The position numbers and the translations under genes are program-made. Of a stretch of 38,966 bases of DNA, positions 17,434 through 27,107 are shown in pieces. The stretch covers positions 1 through 38,966 of the forward strand of contig JAQIBR010000085.1 in NCBI GenBank assembly GCA_027858955.1. The letters run 5' to 3'. Numbering within the stretch: position 1 is the stretch's first letter; every line of letters begins with the position of its first letter. Source of the DNA: Bacteroidales bacterium. GTDB lineage: Bacteria > Bacteroidota > Bacteroidia > Bacteroidales > UBA12170. Below the pieces are notes generated by a model. It searched no databases. It saw nothing but the letters and a program-made list of their open reading frames with translations, and was not told where the DNA came from.

Positions 17434-18179
17434 TATTTATCACTTTTAATATATGAAACATAATTTTCTAAACAATCTTTCAGCATATCATTTACTGAAT
17501 TAGAGGTTATAGTACCCCCAGAAATAGCATCAACGCCATGAATTTGTTGATTTGCAGGTAATATTTTAGCTCCGCCTTTTACAACTTTTATGGAAGTAAA
17601 ATTTCCTTCTTCATCGAAAATGGTTTTCCCTACAAAAGGATCGGTAAAGGCTGGGAAAATAATTTCGGCTCCCAATCCTGGAGTTTCGCCTTTATGATCG
17701 AAAACAACTCCTTTTACAGTTGTGAAATCTGATTTCAAAGCAATATTTCCCCAAACAGGGCCCCAGAGTCCTTTTCCCAATAAGGGAATAATATAATAGG
17801 TTTCCCCTTCTACATTACAAACAAACAACGGAGAATAAAATTCTTCTCCTTTGCTTTTCCTATAAAGCTCGGTTTTTAGATTTAAATAAAAAGCTCGTTG
17901 CGAGCCGATCTCGAAAGTACTGGCTTTATATGAGTCAGTGATTTCGCCCGTTTGATTAATAACCCACTCTTCTGTAATAAATTGATTATAAAGAGTTTCA
18001 GCTGTTTCGGGAGTAGATTCAATATTTGCAGATGCTAAAATAGCCTGCATTTTTTCATTTTTAACGTTCTGTAATTGCCTATCTTTTAGCAATGTAGCAG
18101 CAGTAGATAAAACTGCAGCAACAATGATAACCATCACAGAGGCATAAATAAAAATGTATGTATTACTATTAGTATTCAT
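17433..18179 (-). CDS. nqrC: Na+-translocating NADH:quinone reductase subunit C
   Basis: A 248-residue subunit with one N-terminal membrane helix (about 8-30) and a periplasmic FMN-binding domain. The flavinylation motif is [10 protein letters not shown], with T223 the expected residue carrying covalent FMN; most NqrC proteins have SGAT at this place, so the alanine is replaced by glycine here. The [10 protein letters not shown] and [10 protein letters not shown] segments are conserved in the family. FMN attachment would be done by ApbE, encoded downstream of the operon. The gene is in the standard order after nqrB. Confidence 0.97.
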   Translation of the reverse strand: MNTNSNTYIFIYASVMVIIVAAVLSTAATLLKDRQLQNVKNEKMQAILASANIESTPETAETLYNQFITEEWVINQTGEITDSYKASTFEIGSQRAFYLNLKTELYRKSKGEEFYSPLFVCNVEGETYYIIPLLGKGLWGPVWGNIALKSDFTTVKGVVFDHKGETPGLGAEIIFPAFTDPFVGKTIFDEEGNFTSIKVVKGGAKILPANQQIHGVDAISGGTITSNSVNDMLKDCLENYVSYIKSDK

Positions 18180-18197
18180 TTTTCTACAATTTTAAGG

Positions 18198-19349
18198 TTA
18201 AGCTGCAATTTGTTTTACGCGTTTTAATCTGCGTTTAATATTTGACTGAACTATATAATAATCAATAGTTGGAGCAAATACATTTAGAAGTAAAATGGCT
18301 AACATCATTCCTTCAGGATAGGCTGGATTTAGTACACGAATAAGGACAGCCATAACGCCTATTAAGAATCCATAAATGTATTTACCGGTATTGGTTTGAG
18401 CAGCAGTAACAGGATCGGTTGCCATAAATACAGCTCCAAAAGCAAATCCGCCTAGAATTAAATGATAAAAAGCAGGAACATCGTTCATATAAATATTTGC
18501 ACCAAACTGATTAAATACCCAGCCCATAGCAAAACCACCAATGAAAACACTAAACATTACTCGCCAACTGGCAATACCTGTCCACAATAAAATAACTGCA
18601 CCTAATAGAATTGCTAAAGTTGATGTTTCACCAACTGAGCCTGGCATAAATCCAAAAAAAGCATCTGCAACTGAAGGTAGATTTATTTTATCTGTAGCAG
18701 TCATTAATTCACCTAATGGGGTTGCTCCGGAATAAGCATCAGCTTTTTCGGCAACCCAAACTTTATCGCCCGACATTTGAGAAGGGTATGCAAAGAAGAG
18801 GAAGGCTCGAGCGAGTAGTGCAGGATTCAAAATATTCATTCCGGTTCCGCCAAATACTTCTTTACCAATAACTACAGCAAAAATTGTAGCAAGAGCGACC
18901 ATCCATAATGGAGTAGTAACTGGTACAATTAAAGGAATTAAGAATCCTGAAACTAAGTATCCTTCGTTTACTTCGTGGCCACGCATTTGAGCAAAAATAA
19001 ACTCGGTTCCTAAACCAACAACATAGGAAACAATAATAATTGGAACTACCAACCAGAATCCATAAAAGAAATTGCTTATCAAACTGGCATCAACACCAAT
19101 AGAAAGGTTATGCTGATAACCAACATTCCACATTCCAAAAAGCAAAGCAGGAATCAAAGCAACAACAACCATAAACATGGTGCGCTTTAAATCGATAGAA
19201 TCGCGGATATGGCTCCCTTTTTTAGTTACCGTTCTCGGAACAAACAGAAAAGTTTCAAATGCTTCAAAAGTCGAATGTAAATAATGAAACTTCCCTCCTT
19301 TCTCAACGTTCGGTTTAATTTTATCTAAATAATCTCGTAAAATTTTCAT
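18198..19349 (-). CDS. nqrB: Na+-translocating NADH:quinone reductase subunit B
   Basis: A 383-residue integral membrane subunit, homologous to RnfD, with about ten hydrophobic segments. The covalent FMN attachment motif DAYSGATPL contains T210. GGTGMNILNPALLARAF precedes it and MATDPVTAAQTNTGKYIYG follows, both family landmarks. NqrB is the main sodium-conducting subunit, with riboflavin and the ubiquinone/menaquinone site nearby. It lies 19 bases downstream of nqrA. Confidence 0.97.
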   Translation of the reverse strand: MKILRDYLDKIKPNVEKGGKFHYLHSTFEAFETFLFVPRTVTKKGSHIRDSIDLKRTMFMVVVALIPALLFGMWNVGYQHNLSIGVDASLISNFFYGFWLVVPIIIVSYVVGLGTEFIFAQMRGHEVNEGYLVSGFLIPLIVPVTTPLWMVALATIFAVVIGKEVFGGTGMNILNPALLARAFLFFAYPSQMSGDKVWVAEKADAYSGATPLGELMTATDKINLPSVADAFFGFMPGSVGETSTLAILLGAVILLWTGIASWRVMFSVFIGGFAMGWVFNQFGANIYMNDVPAFYHLILGGFAFGAVFMATDPVTAAQTNTGKYIYGFLIGVMAVLIRVLNPAYPEGMMLAILLLNVFAPTIDYYIVQSNIKRRLKRVKQIAA

Positions 19350-19369
19350 TTAATGTTTGGTTTTTTCGA

Positions 19370-20719
19370 TTAACTCATTTCTTTTCTTAAAAACTCAAGA
19401 CCTTCGGCAACAACCGACTGAATATCGATTTTTGAAGTGCTGATAAATTCTATCAAAGCAAAATCTTCTGCAGCAACCTCATAAATGCCCAAATTTTCCA
19501 TTGCATCAATATCGCGACTCATAATTGCTTTTATCAATTGCATTGGGTAAATATCGAAAGGAAATACTTTTTCAAATTGCCCGGTCATTACAAAAGCTCT
19601 TGCTCCACCATTAAGATTAGTATCTAAGCGATAAGATTTTTTTGGCATTAGCCAAGAGAACAAAGAACGGTAGAAGCTAAACTTGCCTAGGTTTGGCATT
19701 ATCCAACCGATAAATTGAGAATGATCGCCTTCAGGAATAACACTTATTTGATTATCATAAAAACCAAGGTATCCTGTTGATTCTATTTGTGTTCCAGTTA
19801 AAGCGTTTCCACTGATATAACGAAGATTACCTTTAGCTACATTATTGGAAACCATATCTTGAATAGAAACACCTGCTTTGGCTCTATAGTAATGAGGCTT
19901 TAAAACCTCAGAACCTCCAAAGGAAATAATTTTTTCGGTGTCATACTTGCCCTTAAGGAATAAATTCCCAATAGTTAAAACATCTTGAACATTAACAGTC
20001 CAAACAACTTCATCTTTATTTATTGGATCGATGGCTGCAATTTGTGTTCCAACTAAACTTGCCGGATGCTTACCTTTAAACAAATTTATTTCTACATTTT
20101 TAGAATTTAGCAATACTTTTGTTTGAGTATCGTTAGCATGCAAATTCAAATGCAACTTTCCTTTTGTTAATTTGGCCAAAGCATCCAATCCAGTTTGAAA
20201 TACTTCGCCTTTATTATGCAAAACATAATCGTAATCAACAGCTAAAGGAGCATTATCAAATCCTGAAATAAATATTGCTTTTGGACTTTGTGTTGGATCA
20301 GCAATAACAGAATAAGGACGTTGTCTAATGCATGACCATAAACCACTTTGCAATAATTTTTCGGTAATAGCTTCCCCATCAATGTTTGCAGGATTAGCAG
20401 CTCCAAAATCAACGAAATCGTTAGTGCTATCTGCTTCAATTCGTATTTCCAGCAAAACACGTTTGGCTCCACGCTTTATTTCTGAAACTGTACCGCTGAC
20501 AGGCGATGTAAACTGAATATTATCGCGATATTTATCAAAAAATACCGGACTTCCAGCTTTAACCTTATCACCTTCTTTCACATTCAATTTCGGAAATACG
20601 CCAATAAAATCTGTCGGTTTTAATGCATACTTAAGGGAGTTGAGCTCGCTAACAGTTCTGTTGGACTCACCTTGAAGTTTTATCATCAAACCTTTTTTAA
20701 TTTTAATTATTTCTGACAT
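19370..20719 (-). CDS. nqrA: Na+-translocating NADH:quinone reductase subunit A
   Basis: The peripheral cytoplasmic subunit, 449 residues, first gene of the operon. The N-terminal IKIKKGLMIKLQGES and the biotin-carboxyl-carrier-like segment VKAGSPVFFDKYRDNIQFTSPVSGTV-type region (about 50-80) identify it, followed by RPYSVIADPTQSPKAIFISG. It has no membrane helix and no redox cofactor in the known structure; it packs on NqrB near the quinone site. The promoter should lie in the 20720-20800 region, but I could not find a clean TAnnTTTG box there. Confidence 0.96.
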   Translation of the reverse strand: MSEIIKIKKGLMIKLQGESNRTVSELNSLKYALKPTDFIGVFPKLNVKEGDKVKAGSPVFFDKYRDNIQFTSPVSGTVSEIKRGAKRVLLEIRIEADSTNDFVDFGAANPANIDGEAITEKLLQSGLWSCIRQRPYSVIADPTQSPKAIFISGFDNAPLAVDYDYVLHNKGEVFQTGLDALAKLTKGKLHLNLHANDTQTKVLLNSKNVEINLFKGKHPASLVGTQIAAIDPINKDEVVWTVNVQDVLTIGNLFLKGKYDTEKIISFGGSEVLKPHYYRAKAGVSIQDMVSNNVAKGNLRYISGNALTGTQIESTGYLGFYDNQISVIPEGDHSQFIGWIMPNLGKFSFYRSLFSWLMPKKSYRLDTNLNGGARAFVMTGQFEKVFPFDIYPMQLIKAIMSRDIDAMENLGIYEVAAEDFALIEFISTSKIDIQSVVAEGLEFLRKEMS

Positions 20720-21157
20720 AAATTTAATTTGACTGAAATTAGTATTGATTGGTATTTAAAAGTCTTATATATACCTTCAAAATATTAAATTTTTCTTATT
20801 CTTTAATAAGAGAAAACACTGTTTACTCATAATTAAAAACAGCGCTAAATTATTAAATGTTTCGTAAATAACAATGAAAAATCACATATGCAATTATTCA
20901 CATTCAAAAGATATTAAATTTACTTAAAAAGCCTATTTTTAATAGTTTACAAAAGATTATCCTTAAAAATGCTTATGTAGACTAATTATATATTACTTTG
21001 AAAATTGAGTTTTTTACTGATTTTCATAAACATTCTAATAAATGCAAGTTATTATTTATTGTTCTATAGAGATAATTCTTTATTTCACTTCAAAATATTC
21101 TTGATATAACCGTTTATAACATTTGACCATTGTGAGAAAAAAAACGACTTTAATCCT
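20720..21157. other. AT-rich divergent intergenic region between nqrA and the T9SS plug gene
   Basis: About 440 bases with no convincing reading frame, RNA gene or strong hairpin. It must contain the nqr operon promoter on the minus strand, though no exact -7 box is visible. Several near-matches containing CAAAA or TTTTG occur, but this is expected at such AT content. The length would leave room for regulator sites or a small RNA; I see no direct sign of either. Confidence 0.4.
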
Positions 21158-21165
21158 TACATTTG
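21158..21165 (+). promoter_or_regulatory. -7 promoter box of the plug gene
   Basis: TACATTTG matches TAnnTTTG exactly. Transcription would begin near 21172, after the possible starts at 21163 (TTG) and 21166 (ATG). This favours the ATG at 21199 as the real start. A TTTG at 21122-21125 is too far upstream for a normal -33. Confidence 0.5.
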
Positions 21166-21198
21166 ATGAAACAAGATAGTTCAAAAAAATATATACAG

Positions 21199-22467
21199 AT
21201 GAAAAATTTAATAGGAAAAACTTTGGCTTTAGTTTTCTTTTTTTCGTTTATGATAAGCATTCACGGACAGACTGTTTTTTCGGATCAGATTTTTAAAGAG
21301 AATATTAAAACCGTAGAACTTTATCCAGAAAACAACCGTTTGGGCGAACCGCTTATTTTTTTGAATGATATAAATTCATTGATTTTAAAATTTGATGAAC
21401 TGGATAGTGATTACCGTGTATATGCATATACACTTATCCATTGCGATGCTCAATGGCAAATGTCTGATCTTTCATCAAATGAATACATCGACGGTTACAT
21501 TGAATCTTATATTGAAGATTACCAATTTTCGAATAACACTAAAATTCCTTTTATACACTATAGCCTGCAGATTCCAAATAACTATATGCAGATACGATAT
21601 TCGGGAAATTATATTTTAAAAGTTTATCCTGAAGGCGATGATGAAAATCCAATTTTAACAAAAAAGCTTTATGTTGTAAATCCTCTTTGTACTATTGGAG
21701 GCAATATAATTGCATCGAGTAATCCGGAAATTAGGAATACAGTTCAGGAAATCAGTTTTAAAGTGAATATCAGCGCTTTGAATAGTCGTTTTCCATCACG
21801 CGAAATAATCACACAGGTTCAACAAAACGGTCGTTATGATAATCAGATCAACCAATTAAAACCTCTGTCAATACTCGATGGAATATTAGATTTCGACCTT
21901 CAAAAAGAAAATATATTTCCAGGGTTGAATACTTTTCGCTTTTTCGATTTTAGCAGTTTAAATTATAATTCCGAATATGTTTACTCCATTAATAAATCAG
22001 GAAATATTGATGAAATTGAACTTTTGCTTGCCAAATCGAGAGCTAACAAACCCTTTAAAAACGAACCTACACAATTTGGTAAATTTTATGTAGAAACAAA
22101 AAACTATGAGGATGTTGATACTGAGGGAGAATATGCCTTGGTTCATTTTATGCTTTCGAGTGAAAACCCAATTCCTGATGGAGAAGTTTATTTACTTGGC
22201 AATTTTGATTTATGGAGTTTGAGTCAAAAACTAAACTACGATTATTCATCACAAATTTACCACACTCAAGTACTTCTTAAACAGGGATATTACAGCTATC
22301 AATACGCCATCAAAAAGAAAGGAAAAAGCAAAGTTGATGTTGCAACTATTGAAGGGAGTTTTTTTCAAACCCCGAATTCTTATTTTATTCGAGTTTATTA
22401 TCGTGCGCCCGGCACCACATTTGATCAACTTGTGGGATGGCAGGAAATAAAAAACTTTGATGATTAA
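21199..22467 (+). CDS. Type IX secretion system plug protein (DUF5103 family)
   Basis: A secreted protein of 422 residues from the ATG at 21199, with a signal peptide ending near the HGQ after residue 22. The conserved features of the DUF5103/T9SS plug family are present: a YAYTLIHCDAQWQMSDLSSNEYI-like segment near residue 55-80, SNNTKIPFIHYSLQIPN, SGNYILKVYP, and a C-terminal domain with LLGNFDLWS and GYYSYQYAI. In the known SprA translocon structure, a protein of this family closes the periplasmic end of the outer-membrane channel. The gene stands alone here, so it is a sign of a T9SS encoded elsewhere. The frame is open upstream to 21163, but the promoter position argues against the longer form. 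Confidence 0.85.
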   Translation: MKNLIGKTLALVFFFSFMISIHGQTVFSDQIFKENIKTVELYPENNRLGEPLIFLNDINSLILKFDELDSDYRVYAYTLIHCDAQWQMSDLSSNEYIDGYIESYIEDYQFSNNTKIPFIHYSLQIPNNYMQIRYSGNYILKVYPEGDDENPILTKKLYVVNPLCTIGGNIIASSNPEIRNTVQEISFKVNISALNSRFPSREIITQVQQNGRYDNQINQLKPLSILDGILDFDLQKENIFPGLNTFRFFDFSSLNYNSEYVYSINKSGNIDEIELLLAKSRANKPFKNEPTQFGKFYVETKNYEDVDTEGEYALVHFMLSSENPIPDGEVYLLGNFDLWSLSQKLNYDYSSQIYHTQVLLKQGYYSYQYAIKKKGKSKVDVATIEGSFFQTPNSYFIRVYYRAPGTTFDQLVGWQEIKNFDD

Positions 22468-22556
22468 AAATAACTCAGAATAGAATAAAAAATACGAATT
22501 CACAGTATATTATATACATTTACGAATTAGCCATTTACTTTAGGTTTTAAAAAGCT

Positions 22557-22564
22557 TATTTTTG
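22557..22564 (+). promoter_or_regulatory. -7 promoter box of the LruC lipoprotein gene
   Basis: TATTTTTG fits TAnnTTTG and lies 46 bases before the ATG at 22611. No good -33 element is seen, and AT-rich DNA makes chance matches likely. Confidence 0.35.
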
Positions 22565-22610
22565 TCTACAGTTTTATATATTAGATATAATAATTATTAA
22601 AATATTAAAG

Positions 22611-24647
22611 ATGAAATCTCGATTAATAACCACATTATTTTTATTATTAATTTTTAGCATCAGTTCATGTGTTAAAAAATTACCTATACAAGAAAACCCA
22701 ATTACTGATTACAACGACGAAACCATCTTGTCTGGACTAACTATAAATGAACATTTCGATTGGGAAACATCCAATATTGTTAATTCATCTATTCAAACCT
22801 TAAGTAATACAGGAACGGCAATTCCAAATATTAAAGTTAGTTTATTTACCGATTACGAAATTTTTGATGGGAAGGAAATTATAAGTGGTTATACCAATGC
22901 TAATGGTCTCTTTGAAATAGATTACCGCTTTGCTTCAGCAACCGATTCATTAGTTGTCGCAACTGATTACCTTGGATTTGTTACTGAAGTTAAAGTTCCA
23001 ATTATTGCAGGAAAATTGAATTATATTTTTGGTGGTATTCCGGCAGAGAGCAATATTGTTGGTGTTGCTCCTTCATACAAAAGCACTGAAGATTTTGACG
23101 ATATAGATCTCAATTTTCTAGGATCATGGGATGATGATGGAGTCCCTTCATACTTAGTTAGCCCCCGTGATGATATAACTTACGATTTCTTGATCGATAT
23201 AAATTCTAGCTTACCCTCCAAAGAATCCGTACCAGATAATCATCCTGAATACCTTTTTGATAGTTATGAGCAAACTATAACCCTTACCGAAACAGCCAAT
23301 ATCTGGATTACTTTTGTTTCGGAAGGTTCCAAGGATCGCAATACACTTGCCTATTATACTTTCGATAGTAATAATCCTCCTGAAGATGATAATGATATTA
23401 CAGAATGTACTGTTATTTTTCCAAATGCATCATTTAAAAGAAGCAAAGGCGGTCTATATTCAGGAGATAAGGTGGATTTAGGGCAATTTTCTGCAGGAAC
23501 ATCAATTGGATGGCTTTTAATTACTGATGCTTATGACAAAAAAGACTATATAGTTGAAGAAGGCGATGATTACATATTCTCTCACAAAGTTTTAAATGAG
23601 TTAAGCGATAGCCCCTACCAACAACATATAGTTATGTTAAAGGATATAAACCGTGAAAGATTTATTATTGCTTTTGAAGAATCAGAACGACCAAAAAAAG
23701 ATGAAGATTTTAACGATAATATATTTTATGCTACTGTAAGTCCTGTTTCTGCAATTGAGGACGGTCTATATCCAACAATTGGAAGTAATGTTGTTGATAA
23801 CGATAGAGATGATGATGGTGTAGATAATACCTTTGATGATTATCCTGATGATAACACCAAAGCTTTTAATAATTATTATCCAAGCAAAACAAATTTAGCT
23901 ACACTTGCCTTTGAAGATTTATGGCCATCAAAAGGTGATTATGACTTTAACGATTTAGTTCTAGATTATAATTTCAACACAATAACTAATGCAAATAATG
24001 ATGTTGTTAAACTTGAAGGTGAATTTATTGTGAGAGCAATTGGGGCAGGATTCCATAACGGTTTTGGATTTGAGTTGAAAAATATTTTAACTGGTCAAGT
24101 AAGTGCAGCCAGCGGAAGTTCTTTACAAGAAGGATATATCAACTTAAATAGCAATGGAACAGAAGCTGGACAGACTAATGCAACTATAATTGTATTCGAC
24201 AATGCCAAGAATCTAGGTTATTGGAATACAGATCCTACTAGTCCGTTCATAACGCCAACTGAAATTGTAAATATTGATATTACACTTACATCGCCCATCC
24301 CTCTGAGTCAATTTGGCTTAGCGCCATTTAATCCATTTATCATTATAAATCAAGAACGTGGAAGAGAGCTTCATTTACCGAATTATACTCCAACTGATTT
24401 GGCTGATTTGAGTTATTTTGGACAATTCAATGACGATTCTAATCCGGCTACCAATAAATACTATAAAACAACCGATAATCTTCCAGGGGCAATTAACTTC
24501 CCAGTCCAATTTGATTATCCGGTAGAGAAAGCTTCGATTTCATCTGCGCACTTAGAATTTATACCCTGGGTTGAAAGTAGCGGAACTTTGTTTCTTGATT
24601 GGTATGAAGATAAATCTTCTTATCGAAATTCTACTTTTATTTATTAA
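22611..24647 (+). CDS. LruC domain-containing lipoprotein
   Basis: A 678-residue surface or periplasmic lipoprotein. The signal ends in the lipobox SISSC with C20. A carboxypeptidase-like or Ig-like repeat segment (about 55-125, with NIKVSLFTDYEI and TNANGLFEIDY) follows. An acidic calcium-binding type stretch DRDDDGVDNTFDDYPDD lies near 396-412. The LruC core FEDLWPSKGDYDFNDLVLDY begins near 434 and extends to the C-terminus. The domain was named from a leptospiral lipoprotein and is common in Bacteroidota; its function is not established. The gene has its own terminator and is not obviously linked to either neighbour. Confidence 0.88.
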   Translation: MKSRLITTLFLLLIFSISSCVKKLPIQENPITDYNDETILSGLTINEHFDWETSNIVNSSIQTLSNTGTAIPNIKVSLFTDYEIFDGKEIISGYTNANGLFEIDYRFASATDSLVVATDYLGFVTEVKVPIIAGKLNYIFGGIPAESNIVGVAPSYKSTEDFDDIDLNFLGSWDDDGVPSYLVSPRDDITYDFLIDINSSLPSKESVPDNHPEYLFDSYEQTITLTETANIWITFVSEGSKDRNTLAYYTFDSNNPPEDDNDITECTVIFPNASFKRSKGGLYSGDKVDLGQFSAGTSIGWLLITDAYDKKDYIVEEGDDYIFSHKVLNELSDSPYQQHIVMLKDINRERFIIAFEESERPKKDEDFNDNIFYATVSPVSAIEDGLYPTIGSNVVDNDRDDDGVDNTFDDYPDDNTKAFNNYYPSKTNLATLAFEDLWPSKGDYDFNDLVLDYNFNTITNANNDVVKLEGEFIVRAIGAGFHNGFGFELKNILTGQVSAASGSSLQEGYINLNSNGTEAGQTNATIIVFDNAKNLGYWNTDPTSPFITPTEIVNIDITLTSPIPLSQFGLAPFNPFIIINQERGRELHLPNYTPTDLADLSYFGQFNDDSNPATNKYYKTTDNLPGAINFPVQFDYPVEKASISSAHLEFIPWVESSGTLFLDWYEDKSSYRNSTFIY

Positions 24648-24666
24648 AATATTTGATTTTCATACT

Positions 24667-24695
24667 AACCGCCTCAAAAGGGCGGTTTTTTTTTT
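24667..24695 (+). terminator. Terminator after the LruC lipoprotein gene
   Basis: The arms AACCGCC (24667-24673) and GGCGGTT (24681-24687) form a GC-rich 7-bp stem with a seven-base loop, followed by an unbroken T run to 24695. It lies 20 bases past the stop codon. Confidence 0.9.
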
Positions 24696-24723
24696 GAATA
24701 AACAGAATGCCAAAATAAAGCCC

Positions 24724-24731
24724 TAATTTTG
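24724..24731 (+). promoter_or_regulatory. -7 promoter box of the ADP-forming ligase gene
   Basis: TAATTTTG fits TAnnTTTG and lies 31 bases before the ATG at 24762, just beyond the preceding terminator. A TTTG exists at 24693-24696, but the 27-base spacing is longer than usual. Confidence 0.45.
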
Positions 24732-24761
24732 TCAATCAATTTAACATAAAAAAATATTGTA

Positions 24762-26825
24762 ATGATTGCTAATCAACTATTTAAGCCCAAAAGCATACTT
24801 GTTATAGGAGGATCGAATGATATTCACAAACCCGGTGGTAAGATTTTAAAGAACCTCATTGATGGGAAATTCGCAGGAAAACTCTTTGTATCGAATCCTA
24901 AAGAAGAGCAAGTACAAGGCATTCAAAGTTTCAAAGATTTGAATGACCTTCCTCACGTTGATTTAGCTATTATCGCTATTGCTGCTAAATATACTTTAGC
25001 TGCAATTAAATTGCTTACCGAAAAAAAAGAAACTAAAGCTTTTATTATTCTATCAGCTGGGTACAGTGAAGAAAGTGAAGCAGGCGCAGAACTTGAAATT
25101 CAAATTGTTGATCAAATTAACAAATACAATGGCGCACTGATTGGACCAAATTGCACAGGTATTTTAACACCAAATCATCACAGTATTTTTACCGAGCCTA
25201 CTCCAAAGCTCGATCCAAAAGGATGTGATTTTATTTCAGGATCAGGAGCAACTGCAGCCTTTATTATGGATGCAGGTATTGCCAAAGGATTAAGCTTTTC
25301 AAGTATTTTTTCTGTCGGAAACTCTGCACAACTAGGAGTAGAAGATTTGCTAGAGCATTTAGATGTCGCTTTCGATACAGAAAATTCGAGCAAAGTAAAG
25401 CTGCTGTATATAGAAACAATAAATAAACCACAGAAATTGCTTAAGCATGCTAAATCCTTAATTCATAAAGGTTGTAAAATAGCAGCTATTAAGGCAGGTT
25501 CTTCTGAAGCGGGTAGTCGTGCAGCATCATCACATACAGGCGCATTAGCTAGTCCCGATGAAGCTGTTAATGCACTTTTCCAAAAAGCTGGAATCGTGCG
25601 CTGCTATGGGCGCGAAGATCTAATTGCTGTAGCATCTGTATTTATGCATCCACCACTTAAAGGTAGAAATTTGGCCATTATAACTCACGCAGGAGGCCCA
25701 GCCGTTATGCTTACCGATGCACTTTCAAAAGGAGGCTTAGAAATCCCTCCTTTGACCGGAGAAAAAGCGGAAGTATTGAAAGCTAAACTTTTCTCTGGCT
25801 CTTCAATTGCCAATCCAATCGATTTTTTAGCAACAGGTACAGCTGAGCAATTGGGTACTATTATCGATGCTATTAATAATGATTTTGATGAAATTGATGG
25901 TATGATTGTTATTTTTGGCACTCCGGGTTTATCTCCCATTTATAATGTCTATGAACTTCTTGATAAAAAGATTAGAACATCAAAAAAGCCTATTTTTCCT
26001 GTGCTCCCCTCCACTTTTACAGCTGCCAAAGAAATTACTTTCTTTCTCGAAAAGGGACATATTAATTTTCCTGACGAAGTAAATTTAGGCAATGCTCTTG
26101 CCCAAGTTTATAATACACCATTACCTGAAACAGAAGATCAGAATTTTCCTGAAATTGATTTTGGATATATTCAAGCAATTATCGACAGTAATGAAAATGG
26201 TTATCTACCACCATCTGCAGTAAGGTCATTACTTGATGGTGCCGGAATTCGCAGAGCTGGCGAATCTACCTGCGGAACTTCTGAAGTTGCTGTCCAGCAA
26301 GCAGAAAGATTAGGCTTTCCTGTAGTTATGAAAGTAGTAGGACCAGTTCATAAATCTGATGTTGGAGGAGTTGTACTAAATGTAAAAGACGCAAAAACTG
26401 TTGAAAACGAATTCAATAGAATGATCGAAATTCCTGATACTGTTGCTGTTTTAATTCAGCCAATGCTGTCGGGAACAGAATTATTCGTCGGAGCAAAATA
26501 CGAAGACAAATTTGGTCATATGATTTTGTGCGGTCTTGGCGGTATTTTTATTGAAGTTTTAAAAGATGTAAGTTACGGACTAGCTCCTATTTCTTATTCA
26601 GAAGCTCAGAAAATGATTAAAAATTTAAAGAGTTATCCAATTATCCAAGGCATTAGAGGAAAAGCAGGTATTGATGAAGATAAATTTGCAGATATAATTT
26701 GGCGTTTATCTGCACTACTTCAGGCTGCTCCCGAAATTAAGGAATTGGATTTAAATCCACTTTTGGGAACATCAAAATCTATTATTGCCGTTGATGCTCG
26801 TATTCGGATTGAAAAAGATAATTAG
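24762..26825 (+). CDS. ADP-forming acetate/acyl-CoA ligase (alpha-beta fusion)
   Basis: A 687-residue NDP-forming acyl-CoA synthetase that converts acyl-CoA, ADP and phosphate to free acid, CoA and ATP. The domain order is a CoA-binding Rossmann domain (1-130), two succinyl-CoA-ligase-like domains (about 145-440) and a C-terminal ATP-grasp domain (about 470-687). The phosphohistidine is H258 in SSHTGALAS, and the second conserved histidine is H530 in VHKSDVGG. This lets the cell gain ATP by substrate-level phosphorylation while excreting acetate or branched acids, and in reverse lets it activate them. It converges on menF. The exact acid substrate cannot be read from the sequence. Confidence 0.9.
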   Translation: MIANQLFKPKSILVIGGSNDIHKPGGKILKNLIDGKFAGKLFVSNPKEEQVQGIQSFKDLNDLPHVDLAIIAIAAKYTLAAIKLLTEKKETKAFIILSAGYSEESEAGAELEIQIVDQINKYNGALIGPNCTGILTPNHHSIFTEPTPKLDPKGCDFISGSGATAAFIMDAGIAKGLSFSSIFSVGNSAQLGVEDLLEHLDVAFDTENSSKVKLLYIETINKPQKLLKHAKSLIHKGCKIAAIKAGSSEAGSRAASSHTGALASPDEAVNALFQKAGIVRCYGREDLIAVASVFMHPPLKGRNLAIITHAGGPAVMLTDALSKGGLEIPPLTGEKAEVLKAKLFSGSSIANPIDFLATGTAEQLGTIIDAINNDFDEIDGMIVIFGTPGLSPIYNVYELLDKKIRTSKKPIFPVLPSTFTAAKEITFFLEKGHINFPDEVNLGNALAQVYNTPLPETEDQNFPEIDFGYIQAIIDSNENGYLPPSAVRSLLDGAGIRRAGESTCGTSEVAVQQAERLGFPVVMKVVGPVHKSDVGGVVLNVKDAKTVENEFNRMIEIPDTVAVLIQPMLSGTELFVGAKYEDKFGHMILCGLGGIFIEVLKDVSYGLAPISYSEAQKMIKNLKSYPIIQGIRGKAGIDEDKFADIIWRLSALLQAAPEIKELDLNPLLGTSKSIIAVDARIRIEKDN

Positions 26826-26904
26826 TTTTTGGATAGAATCAGTTTCGAAACATTTTCTTAAATTATCTACATTTAACCTATGTGAAACTTTTATTTTCTT
26901 TTGC

Positions 26905-26985
26905 CTAAGGCATCCCTTTGGGAGAGGTTCTCTGTGGAATAGCTATTACACAGAGCTTCGCAGAGAAGCTCAGAGTTACACTAAG
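26905..26985. repeat. Intergenic dispersed-type repeat with nested hairpins
   Basis: The gap between the ligase and menF (26826-27107) contains no convincing gene. It holds CTCTGTG (26930-26936) paired with CACAGAG (26949-26955), then AGCTTC (26954-26959) paired with GAAGCT (26965-26970), with repeated CAGAG words. This resembles the CACAGAG-rich dispersed repeats seen between genes in many Bacteroidota. It may also act as a terminator for the two convergent genes. Confidence 0.45.
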
Positions 26986-27107
26986 ATATACATCAACTGA
27001 ATATACCTTACAAAACACATTGTTGATGTTTTAGTATTGTAGAAATTAGCAGTTTACCTTTAGAAATTCCTGTAGGGATTTACAATTACGAAATTATTTA
27101 TCCACCA

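Noticed and set aside
20720-21157. Possible small RNA or riboswitch in the long nqrA-plug gap
   Set aside because: I found no GC-rich stem, conserved riboswitch core or terminator in it; nothing supports an RNA gene beyond the length of the gap.
26785-27000. A 71-residue frame overlapping the 3' end of the ADP-forming ligase
   Set aside because: It begins inside the ligase and continues through the intergenic repeat; no signal, motif or promoter supports it.
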